From assembly GCF_001705515.1 (NCBI RefSeq), contig NZ_MDJS01000003.1, forward strand, positions 310,001 through 374,000: 64,000 nucleotides of DNA, written 5' to 3'. The notes under the pieces were generated by a model. It ran no database searches. It was given only the letters and a program-made list of their open reading frames with translations, and was not told the origin of the DNA. This stretch comes from Mucilaginibacter sp. PPCGB 2223. GTDB lineage: Bacteria > Bacteroidota > Bacteroidia > Sphingobacteriales > Sphingobacteriaceae. Shown in pieces: positions 9,476 through 17,477 of the stretch (position 1 is its first letter; every line of letters starts with the position of its first letter). Made by a program: the position numbers and the translations under genes.

Positions 9476-10486
9476 ATGCGAACCAGATATTTAGTTATAG
9501 CAGCATTATTACTGGCCTGTGTAGCCTGTAATAAGGATATCGCTGTAAAGCCGGTAACCTTTGATGTTACCAGCGCCAAAAACAACGGTACGGCATCTAC
9601 AACCTTTTCGACTAAAGACACCGTACAGTTTAACTTTACCGGTAACCCGGATATGATCACCTTTTTCTCAGGCGAACCGGGAAAAAACTATGATTACAGA
9701 AACCGTGTTAGTGCAACAGGTACACCGCAACTGCAGTTCAGCACCATATTGGCAAACGGGACGCAATCCGGCTCTTTGTCGTTACTTGTTTCGTCGGATT
9801 TTAAAGGGGTAGCAACCAATACCATTTACGGCGTGCTGACCCGCGATACCGCAACCACTAACGCTAACATAGCCGCAGCCACATGGTCGGATATCACCAG
9901 CCGCGCCACGCTTTCTACCGGTGGAACCACGGCTGTAGCTTCGGGTATCATTGACCTGTCGGATTTTTTAAAGCAGGGTAAACCGGTCTACATTGCGTTT
10001 AAATACACGGCCACAGCAGGCACCATCCAAAATAAATGGACCATTAGCGCTCTGTCCGTAAACAATGTACTGGCCGATGGTACCAGCTATACCATCGCTA
10101 ACTTAAATGCGCCAACAACCTCATTTACCAATTATGGTAATATTACCTACGGGCCGGGCTGGGCAGTATCGTACGATCCGGCTAAGAATGCCAATAAGTA
10201 CGCCTGGGTTTACACCGATAAAACATCGCTCGTAATAACCGGGGCTACTACTGCGGCGCTGGCCACCGGACCTGCCGAAGCCTGGGCCATTATGGGGCCG
10301 ATCGACCTGACAAAGGTAACGCCGGATATGGGCGTCGCCATCAAGGCAATCTCGGCAACGCTATCATCCTATCCGTATAACTATACTACAGCCGGTACTT
10401 ATAACGCCGTGTTTTCTGCGTCGAACAATACCAATAGCGCAACAAGTTCGGTGGTAAAGAAAGTAACCTTAACCATTAACCCATAA
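9476..10486 (+). CDS. DUF5017-like surface lipoprotein of the utilisation locus
   Basis: Probable surface glycan-binding lipoprotein (SusE/F position). I start it at ATG 9476, which gives a lipoprotein signal MRTRYLVIAALLLACVACNK (Cys18); a TTG 16 codons upstream adds a stretch without signal character. The N-terminal part reads TFDVTSAKNNGTASTTFS, then VQFNFTGNPDMITFFSGEPG, the type of sequence I associate with DUF5017, followed by a beta-sandwich and a C-terminal Ig-like strand pattern (AGTYNAVFSASNNTN...KKVTLTIN). It lies 41 bp after susD in the operon, the slot where accessory glycan-binding lipoproteins usually sit. The ligand is unknown; the DUF assignment needs a profile search. Confidence 0.75.
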   Translation: MRTRYLVIAALLLACVACNKDIAVKPVTFDVTSAKNNGTASTTFSTKDTVQFNFTGNPDMITFFSGEPGKNYDYRNRVSATGTPQLQFSTILANGTQSGSLSLLVSSDFKGVATNTIYGVLTRDTATTNANIAAATWSDITSRATLSTGGTTAVASGIIDLSDFLKQGKPVYIAFKYTATAGTIQNKWTISALSVNNVLADGTSYTIANLNAPTTSFTNYGNITYGPGWAVSYDPAKNANKYAWVYTDKTSLVITGATTAALATGPAEAWAIMGPIDLTKVTPDMGVAIKAISATLSSYPYNYTTAGTYNAVFSASNNTNSATSSVVKKVTLTINP

Positions 10487-10547
10487 AGATCAACAGGCGG
10501 GTAATGGTTTACATCTCATTACCCACCATCATAAATACTCATCTACC

Positions 10548-12512
10548 ATGTTGTTAACCCGATATAGTTTTTATCTGGCAGTGGCTTTATTGCCTGTTAT
10601 CAAACAGTCGCAGCTTGTTAAAAACGGGCATGCGCAGGCAATAGTCAAGCTATCAGACAGTGTTGATGCCAGCAAGCCTGTTTCGTTACTTCAACCTCTT
10701 GATATGCAGCGCGTGGCTGAAGTATCGGCTATGCTGCCTCAAAACCCGCATGGCTTTGGCGACACCTATCACAACCGCCGGGTATGGGACAAGCTGCGCA
10801 GCGATCCTAAATATTTAAAAGCGATTAAAACGGCCGAAGGCTATCTGAACAAGCCCTTCCCCGCCTGGAACGACGAGCTATACCTGTTATATTTTACCAA
10901 AGGAACAAGGCCCGAGGGCGAAAAAATGATCGGCGCCAGGCAGGCTTGGTTAGCCCCATTGGTTTGGGCCGAATGCCTGGAGAACAAAGGCCGTTTTGTA
11001 CCTACCATCCAGATGGTTTTGAATGAGCTGATCCATCAACGGTCATGGTCGCTGCCGGCTCATGATAAATACAAGCAAAACATTGAGGGCCGAAATTATA
11101 CCGTCGACCTGGGCTCGGCCGGGATGGCCCACAACATTGCGCAGGCTGTTTATTCGTTGGATGACAAGCTATCGCCCGAACTGCGTGCTGAAGTTTTGAG
11201 CCAGATGCGCAAACACGTGTTCGACCCGGTTTTACGATCGGTAGCCACAGGCAATAAGGATAGTTATTGGCTGACTGTGACCAATAACTGGAATGCTGTA
11301 TGCCTCGATGGCGTTACCGGGGCAGCGTTGGCTATCATACCGGATAAGCAGGAACGGGCCGAATTTGTAACCATTGCCGAAAGGTATGCCAAAAACAGTA
11401 TTGCGGGCTTTACCGATGAGGGTTACTGTACAGAAGGCTTAGGTTATTATGCTTACGGATTTAGCCGCTACATATCGTTGCGCGAAAACATATTACAGGC
11501 AACAAACGGCGCTATCGACCTGTTTGCCGATCCTAAAGTAAAGCGTATTGCAACTTATGTACCTAACCTCGAAATTATCAACGACGTTTACCCCAATATT
11601 GCCGATTGCCATCTGGGCGTTAAAGCACCGGCCAATATCTTATGGTATTGCAACCGCACTTTGGGTTTAGGGCTAAAAAAGTATGATAACCTCTCTTTTT
11701 CGGGCGGGACGGGTAACCTAACCGAGGATGTGATGCACGCTTTTCCTAATTCGGCATCCGCCAGTAAAATAAGCGGCAATGTTTCTGATTTAGCTCCGGG
11801 CATCCGTTCGTACTTTAAGCAAGCCGGGGTATTGATAGAACGTTCAACTCAAGGTTCAAAAGCCATTTTGGGCGCGGCGCTACAGGGCGGCAATAATAAC
11901 GAAAGCCATAACCATAACGATGTCGGATCGTTCAGCATAGTAGTTGGTGATGAAATGTTGATGGGCGATCCGGGCGGTCCAAATTTTTATACTGCCAAAT
12001 CTTTTGGCCCGGAACGGTACACCTATAAGCTGCTTGCATCTTACGGGCACCCGGTACCATTAGTTGCGGGCAAAGAACAGCATGACGGCGCCGATGCCAG
12101 GGCAGAGATCTTAAAAACCGATTTCACAGATCAACAAGATCAATTTGCGATGGATATTTCATCAGCCTACCCCGCACCGGCGTTAACCAAACTCATCCGC
12201 ACATTTACTTACAACAGGGACGAACTGGGCTCACTAACAGTAAAAGACGACTTCGCCTATAAAACCAGCCAGAGCTTTGAGCTCGCGCTGATAACCCGTG
12301 CGCACTGGAAACAAATCGCACCCGATCAGATTGAGTTTGACGGGCAAAAGCAGAAGATGATCGCTACCATCAAAACAAAAAACGGTTTCACCATTAAATC
12401 AGAAGATATTGAAGAAAACGCGCCGGTATTTACCCGTATCGGCCTGGTGCTGCCTGCCTCGGAAGCCGGATCGGTGACGGTTACTTTCACCCCAATCAAA
12501 TCCACCAAATAA
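10548..12512 (+). CDS. Heparinase II/III-family polysaccharide lyase
   Basis: Predicted to cleave uronic-acid-containing polysaccharide by beta-elimination, leaving unsaturated uronate ends that suit the GH105 encoded downstream. The N-terminal half is an (alpha/alpha) toroid (YLNKPFPAWNDELYLLYFTKG; WLAPLVWAECLENKGRF; LGSAGMAHNIAQAVYSLDD; TNNWNAVCLDGVTGAAL; DEGYCTEGLGYYAYGF). The C-terminal beta-sandwich carries the family signature NNNESHNHNDVGSF followed by MLMGDPGG. The toroid Asn (NNWN), Tyr (GYYAYGF) and His residues match the known lyase arrangement. A hydrophobic N-terminus (YSFYLAVALLPVI) suggests export. Stop and next start abut exactly. The family is sure; substrate (heparosan, hyaluronan, chondroitin, alginate-like) is not. 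Confidence 0.88.
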   Translation: MLLTRYSFYLAVALLPVIKQSQLVKNGHAQAIVKLSDSVDASKPVSLLQPLDMQRVAEVSAMLPQNPHGFGDTYHNRRVWDKLRSDPKYLKAIKTAEGYLNKPFPAWNDELYLLYFTKGTRPEGEKMIGARQAWLAPLVWAECLENKGRFVPTIQMVLNELIHQRSWSLPAHDKYKQNIEGRNYTVDLGSAGMAHNIAQAVYSLDDKLSPELRAEVLSQMRKHVFDPVLRSVATGNKDSYWLTVTNNWNAVCLDGVTGAALAIIPDKQERAEFVTIAERYAKNSIAGFTDEGYCTEGLGYYAYGFSRYISLRENILQATNGAIDLFADPKVKRIATYVPNLEIINDVYPNIADCHLGVKAPANILWYCNRTLGLGLKKYDNLSFSGGTGNLTEDVMHAFPNSASASKISGNVSDLAPGIRSYFKQAGVLIERSTQGSKAILGAALQGGNNNESHNHNDVGSFSIVVGDEMLMGDPGGPNFYTAKSFGPERYTYKLLASYGHPVPLVAGKEQHDGADARAEILKTDFTDQQDQFAMDISSAYPAPALTKLIRTFTYNRDELGSLTVKDDFAYKTSQSFELALITRAHWKQIAPDQIEFDGQKQKMIATIKTKNGFTIKSEDIEENAPVFTRIGLVLPASEAGSVTVTFTPIKSTK

Positions 12513-13388
12513 ATGAAGAGGTATTTCAAATTTTTAGCCTTTGTATTATTCGTATCGATAAGCTATAACGGCCTCGCTCAAACCGTAAAAGCAGATAAAC
12601 ACCCGTTTAAGATATACGCTTTTATAGTTTATGGCGGGTATATGCAAAACGGCACCGAGATAAAGGCATCGTACAAACAATTGAGCCAGTACCTGTCGGG
12701 CTACGGCATTAAAGGTTACAATCTGATCTATGAGCAAAAGATGTTGGATTATCCCGATGGCAAAAAAGAAAACGGCGTGCCCAATATCAACCGTATCGAT
12801 TCGCTTGGCCGCGAAGCCTTAGAACTTGCCAATACCCCTGTTTCGTTAGATCTGGAAGGCTGGAAAAGATTCGACACCATCAAGACTCCCCAAAGGATGT
12901 TGGAGGTGATCGCTGAGTTTAAAAGAGTTAACAAACAATCGCCGCTGGGCCTGTATGCAACCGTGCCCCAAAACACTTATGCTTATGCAGAAAACATAAA
13001 TCGTTATGATCAGTGGAATAAGGCATATGCATCAGTAGCGGCGGCGGTGGATTATTTCAGCCCATCGCTGTACAATTATGATGGGCACGATACCGTAGGC
13101 TGGAATAAATCGGCTGTGTACAACATGGCGGCCTGCAAAAGGTATGGCTTCCCCGGCAAACCCATCGTCCCATACCTCACACCCGAGGTAACGCAAAAAG
13201 GCGGGCCGACCACCATGTTAACATACGAGGAGATGATGAACCACTTACAAACCATTTACAGGTTAGGTGCAAGCGGCTGCCTGGTATGGACAAGCAGCGG
13301 CACGCGCGATGCAAACGGCAACAAAATATATATCGATATAAACAGCGGATGGTTAAAGGCGGTGCGGGATTTTATGGCAGCACATTAA
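12513..13388 (+). CDS. TIM-barrel glycosidase resembling GH56 hyaluronidase
   Basis: Exported protein (signal peptide ending YNGLAQ, residue 23) of 291 residues with a short (beta/alpha) barrel. By eye it aligns with human HYAL1: VSLDLEGWKRF with VALDFEEWRPL, GLYATVP with GFYHYP, FSPSLYNYD with FPSIYLPP, and GASGCLVWTSS with GAAGVVLWGDL. The HYAL1 active-site residues as I recall them (Asp129, Glu131, Tyr202, Tyr247, Trp321) would correspond to Asp113, Glu115, Tyr148, Tyr187 and Trp259. The proposed role is hydrolysis of a hyaluronan- or chondroitin-like chain. It starts on the base after the lyase stop, so it is co-translated with a uronate-polymer lyase. It lacks the EGF-like tail of animal enzymes. 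The alternative is an uncharacterised barrel family with a convergent motif. Confidence 0.65.
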   Translation: MKRYFKFLAFVLFVSISYNGLAQTVKADKHPFKIYAFIVYGGYMQNGTEIKASYKQLSQYLSGYGIKGYNLIYEQKMLDYPDGKKENGVPNINRIDSLGREALELANTPVSLDLEGWKRFDTIKTPQRMLEVIAEFKRVNKQSPLGLYATVPQNTYAYAENINRYDQWNKAYASVAAAVDYFSPSLYNYDGHDTVGWNKSAVYNMAACKRYGFPGKPIVPYLTPEVTQKGGPTTMLTYEEMMNHLQTIYRLGASGCLVWTSSGTRDANGNKIYIDINSGWLKAVRDFMAAH

Positions 13389-13440
13389 TACAGTTTGATA
13401 ATAAATTTTAACTATTAATAAACCAATAAAAAATCCAATT

Positions 13441-14679
13441 ATGAAAAAGAAAAACTACCTTTTTGCACTATTAACAATGGGCGTAGCATTATTTGCCGCA
13501 TCCTGTAAAAAACAGGAGGTTACCTCAAGTCAGCAGGTTGCTGCCACCACTGTGGCTACTCCAGGACTACAAACATTTACCGTAGCCAACCATACTATCG
13601 ACAGCGGCATGACCCTGAGCCAGATAAATGCCGTAATTGCGGGTGCAAGTGCCGGCCAAACGGTTTTAGTACACTCGGGTACCTATAATATTACCGGAAA
13701 AATCGTCATGAAAGCCGGAGTTTCATTAGCTAAGCTATCATCTACCAACCCCATTTTTGATGCATCTGCCTTAAGTTCTCAATTAAACCTGGCTTACTCA
13801 ACCGATGTAAGTAACTGTACCTTTTCGGGCATCACCTTCTGGAACATTAAATTCACGGTAACCAGCTCTGTAAAAACAGCATTTAAATACTGCATTTTTG
13901 ATTACGGTAAACGTAAGGCAAACACCAATAAAACCAATAACCTGAGCGATGCCTATATCAATTTAAACAGCACCGATAGCTCGCTGGTATATAACTGCGT
14001 TTTCTGCCACCGCTCTACCGACCCGGGCAGGGGCGTATGGGTAGCCGCCGGTTGTACCAACGATATTGTACGCAAAAACACCTTCGGCAACGGTGGCTCA
14101 ACAGGTTACTTTGTTTGCGCTATTAACGATAACAGCCAGAGCAACTCCATTATCGATAGCAATACCATTGCCCGTAATACCGCGTTAAATTCGATCGATT
14201 CGTTAAGCGATCATGGTTTGTACGCACATAGCTTTAATGGCCTGGTTATCTCCAACAATACCTTCACTTCGGGCTGGCAAACTAACGATAGCGGCGGCGA
14301 TATCAAAGCGCGCAACGGGCAATACCTTACCATATCAAACAATACCCTTAACGATGCCGGCATATTGCTCTACGAATATGTAAATACACCAGCTTTCCCG
14401 TATCTCAAGTATGTTGTGGTATCCAATAATACCATCAACATCAGCAGCCCGGCCAGCGACATGTATCATGGCATAGGCTACTATCGTGATAATACGACCG
14501 ACAGCGAGTACTCTATCAATATAACCGGCAACAGCCTGCCTAACGGGTGCATTTTCGCGACAAGCAATAACATTGTAGCAGCCAACTTTAACGCAGCGGG
14601 CGGCGGCGTTTACACTAATGACACGGCAACAGGTTATGTATTGTTAAGGAGTGGCATTACCAGTTCGGGTAACTATTAA
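13441..14679 (+). CDS. Right-handed beta-helix lipoprotein, possible polysaccharide lyase
   Basis: Lipoprotein (FAASCKK, Cys22) of 412 residues built of repeated short strands typical of a right-handed parallel beta-helix: GQTVLVHSGTYNITGKIVM, CTFSGITFWNIKFT, SLVYNCVFCHR, IVRKNTFGNGG, SIIDSNTIARN, GLVISNNTFTSGW, YLTISNNTLNDAG and VVVSNNTINISS. It opens with the TVANHTIDSGMTLSQINAVIAGASAGQTV segment (split by family position) that precedes many chondroitinase-B/alginate-lyase-like helices. A Lys-x-Arg pair in GGDIKARNGQY may be catalytic, but I cannot show PL6 membership. It lies in the operon 52 bp after the GH56-like gene and 34 bp before GH105. It may instead be a non-catalytic binding protein. 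Confidence 0.7.
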   Translation: MKKKNYLFALLTMGVALFAASCKKQEVTSSQQVAATTVATPGLQTFTVANHTIDSGMTLSQINAVIAGASAGQTVLVHSGTYNITGKIVMKAGVSLAKLSSTNPIFDASALSSQLNLAYSTDVSNCTFSGITFWNIKFTVTSSVKTAFKYCIFDYGKRKANTNKTNNLSDAYINLNSTDSSLVYNCVFCHRSTDPGRGVWVAAGCTNDIVRKNTFGNGGSTGYFVCAINDNSQSNSIIDSNTIARNTALNSIDSLSDHGLYAHSFNGLVISNNTFTSGWQTNDSGGDIKARNGQYLTISNNTLNDAGILLYEYVNTPAFPYLKYVVVSNNTINISSPASDMYHGIGYYRDNTTDSEYSINITGNSLPNGCIFATSNNIVAANFNAAGGGVYTNDTATGYVLLRSGITSSGNY

Positions 14680-14713
14680 TGCCGTTCAACAGATTTAATA
14701 CGACTATATTTAA

Positions 14714-15841
14714 ATGAAGAACATCCAAAAATTATCAATAATAACATTTTTATTTTTATCGGCTTTAACGGTTAGCGCGTTTGGCGCTAACCATAAAGTC
14801 CGGCCTGCCGACAGTGTGTTTAACTTAATGAAAAAGGTGGCCGACTGGCAATGGAACGAATTAGAAACCAAAGGCTGGAAATACCCCAAAACCGACTGGA
14901 CAAATGGTGTAATGTATACCGGGATGACAGCATGGGCTAAAATTGCCCATAACCCGGTTTATTTTGATAAACTGCTGGCTGTTGGTAAAAGCATAAACTG
15001 GCAGATAGGCCCAAACCGCAGCTTTGCCGATGATTATTGTATCGCACAAACGTATACGCAACTGTACGGCATCTATAAAAACCCGCTGTACATTGCCGAC
15101 TTTAAAAAAATGGCCGACTCATTAGTTGCAGCTCCGCACAGCGAAGACTTGCTGTGGGTTAAGAAGATCCACCTGCGTGAGTGGGCCTGGTGCGATGCCC
15201 TGTATATGGGTCCGGCGGGTTTGGCCAACCTGAGCGCAGTAACCGGCGACAGTAAATACCTGGATGAAGCCTGTAAACTGTGGTGGAAAACCAGCGAGTA
15301 TTTATATGACAAAGATGAACGCCTGTTTTTCAGGGACAGCCGTTACTTTACCCAGAAAGAAAAAAACGATAAGAAAGTATTCTGGAGCCGGGGCAATGGC
15401 TGGGTAATGGGCGGCCTGGTGAACATGCTTGCCAAAATGCCGAGAAACTATCCTGATCGCGATAAATTCATCGCCGAATTTAAAGAGATGGCCGAAAAAA
15501 TAGCCATCTTGCAGCAAAGCGATGGTACCTGGCACGCCAGCTTGCTCGACCCGTCGAGTTACCCATCTAAAGAAACCAGCGGAACAGGGCTGTTTTGCTA
15601 TGCTTTGGCATGGGGTGTTAATCAAAAAATATTGCCGTACAACCAATATTACCCGGTTATCAGCAAAGCCTGGGCGGCCTTAACATCGTCGGTACATGCC
15701 GATGGTAAACTGGGCTATGTGCAGCCCATAGGCGCATCGCCCGATAAGGTTACTGCCGATGATACCGAGGTGTATGGCGTTGGCGCGTTTTTACTGGCCG
15801 GTACCCAAATGTTAATTTTACAAAACAGTGCGCGTCGATAG
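14714..15841 (+). CDS. Unsaturated glucuronyl/galacturonyl hydrolase, GH105
   Basis: Removes the 4,5-unsaturated uronic acid left at the non-reducing end by polysaccharide lyases. A signal peptide spans residues 1-24 (FLFLSALTVSAFGA). The (alpha/alpha)6 barrel signatures are present: WTNGVMYTGMTAWA, FADDYCIAQTY with Asp107, WAWCDALYMGP with the probable catalytic Asp161, and FWSRGNGWVMGGL. At 375 residues it is normal for the YteR/YesR family. Its place after the two lyase-type genes explains its job. GH88 is the family usually met in glycosaminoglycan pathways, so a GH105 here may point to a plant or bacterial uronate polymer. The next gene begins 16 bp after the stop. Confidence 0.9.
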   Translation: MKNIQKLSIITFLFLSALTVSAFGANHKVRPADSVFNLMKKVADWQWNELETKGWKYPKTDWTNGVMYTGMTAWAKIAHNPVYFDKLLAVGKSINWQIGPNRSFADDYCIAQTYTQLYGIYKNPLYIADFKKMADSLVAAPHSEDLLWVKKIHLREWAWCDALYMGPAGLANLSAVTGDSKYLDEACKLWWKTSEYLYDKDERLFFRDSRYFTQKEKNDKKVFWSRGNGWVMGGLVNMLAKMPRNYPDRDKFIAEFKEMAEKIAILQQSDGTWHASLLDPSSYPSKETSGTGLFCYALAWGVNQKILPYNQYYPVISKAWAALTSSVHADGKLGYVQPIGASPDKVTADDTEVYGVGAFLLAGTQMLILQNSARR

Positions 15842-15857
15842 CGGGCCAAGATATACT

Positions 15858-17477
15858 ATGAAGAAGTTTGTTTTTATTTTGTTTGTGATGTTGAGTAACC
15901 GGATGATTGCGCAGCAATGCGCAATTATTCCATTACCCGCCCATGTTGAATTGGTTAACGGTAGTTTTAAACTCAATAATGCTACTACCATTGTTTACAC
16001 CGATGCCGTTTTACAGGGCCAGGCTTATTACCTGCAGCAACAATTGCTAAAATACAATGGGCTTACGCTAAGTATACAGCCATCGGCAATTACATCTTCC
16101 ATTCAACTCAGTTTAGTTAAGCCCGGCAATAATATTGACGAAGGCGCATATTCGCTCGAAATAAAACCAACCGGTGTAAAAATAAATGCGGCAACGAGTA
16201 AGGGTATTTTCTACGGAATAGCCTCTTTACTGCAAATGGCCCGTGTGGGCGAAATGAAAAACAACAGTATCAACATCAATTGCTGTACCATAACCGATCA
16301 GCCGCGTTACGCATGGCGGGGTTTGCTGCTGGATGAATCGCGGCATTTTTGGGGCAAGCAAACTGTTAAACAACTGCTGGATTGGATGGCTTTTTACAAG
16401 CTGAACAAGTTCCACTGGCATCTTACCGATGAGCCTGCCTGGAGGATGGAGATCAAGGCTTACCCGCTGTTAACCCTAACCGGCGGCATCGGCAACTATA
16501 CCGATAAAACAGCACCGGCCCAATACTATACCCAGGAGGATATTAAAGAGGTCATCGCTTATGCTAAAAAGCGGTTTATCGATGTGATCCCCGAGGTTGA
16601 TATGCCCGGCCATGCAACCGCGGCCAACAGGGCTTATCCCGCGTTTAGCGGTGGCGGATCAGCACAGCACCCTGAGTTTACATTTAATCCCGGCAAGGAT
16701 AGCACCTATACTTATCTGACCAATATTTTGAAAGAAACCGATGCTCTTTTCCCCTCGCAAATGATACACCTTGGTGGCGATGAAGTAAGCTTTGGTAACG
16801 AAAAATGGAAAATAAACCCGGGCATCAACAAACTGATGCAAGATCAAAAATTGCCCGATCTGCTGGCCGTTGAGCACTATTTTACCAAGCGCATGGCCGA
16901 TAGCTTGTTTAAACTAAACAACAAAGTTTTGCTTTGGGACGAAGCCGCTGATACCGACCTGCCTACGGATAAAACTATCATTTTTTGGTGGCGGCACGAT
17001 AAGCCTGCCCAGTTTAAAAAAGCGCTGAGCAAAGGCTATTCTGTTGTAATGTGCCCACGCCTGCCTTTCTATTTCGATTTTGTACAGGATACCACCCAGC
17101 ACTTCGGTCGCAGGTGGAACGGCGGCTATGTACCGCTGGACAGGTTATACAATTTTACTGTAGCGGATCAGGGCATCACTGCCGAACAGCAAAAACAAAT
17201 ATTAGGTGTACAAGCCGCGCTGTGGACGGAGAATATCCTCACCAAAGAAAAACTACAATACATGCTCTTCCCACGTATAGCGGCATTGGCCGAAACTGCC
17301 TGGACAGCCGACGGGCAAAAGAACCTGCCACAATTTAAAGAGCGCGTAAAACTGCAATTAAAGCTATACCAGCAGGACGGCCTGTATTTTTACGATCCTT
17401 TCCAGCCAACCCAAACACCCGAACCTTTGTCGGCTAAAGAACTATCGCTGATCAAAGACCAGATACAAAAACAATGA
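15858..17477 (+). CDS. Beta-N-acetylhexosaminidase, GH20
   Basis: Exo-enzyme releasing terminal beta-linked GlcNAc or GalNAc. I start it at ATG 15858, giving the signal peptide MKKFVFILFVMLSNRMIAQ; ten extra residues from an upstream alternative start lack signal character and would overlap GH105. The N-terminal GH20b domain spans residues 20-135; the barrel begins at YAWRGLLLDESRHFWG and includes KFHWHLTDEPAWR, VIPEVDMPGHA and IHLGGDEVSFG. Asp308-Glu309 is the substrate-assisted catalytic pair. ALWTENI and FPRIAALAETAW close the active site. Its stop overlaps the nagB-like start by 4 bp (ATGA), coupling release of HexNAc with its catabolism. Confidence 0.95.
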   Translation: MKKFVFILFVMLSNRMIAQQCAIIPLPAHVELVNGSFKLNNATTIVYTDAVLQGQAYYLQQQLLKYNGLTLSIQPSAITSSIQLSLVKPGNNIDEGAYSLEIKPTGVKINAATSKGIFYGIASLLQMARVGEMKNNSININCCTITDQPRYAWRGLLLDESRHFWGKQTVKQLLDWMAFYKLNKFHWHLTDEPAWRMEIKAYPLLTLTGGIGNYTDKTAPAQYYTQEDIKEVIAYAKKRFIDVIPEVDMPGHATAANRAYPAFSGGGSAQHPEFTFNPGKDSTYTYLTNILKETDALFPSQMIHLGGDEVSFGNEKWKINPGINKLMQDQKLPDLLAVEHYFTKRMADSLFKLNNKVLLWDEAADTDLPTDKTIIFWWRHDKPAQFKKALSKGYSVVMCPRLPFYFDFVQDTTQHFGRRWNGGYVPLDRLYNFTVADQGITAEQQKQILGVQAALWTENILTKEKLQYMLFPRIAALAETAWTADGQKNLPQFKERVKLQLKLYQQDGLYFYDPFQPTQTPEPLSAKELSLIKDQIQKQ

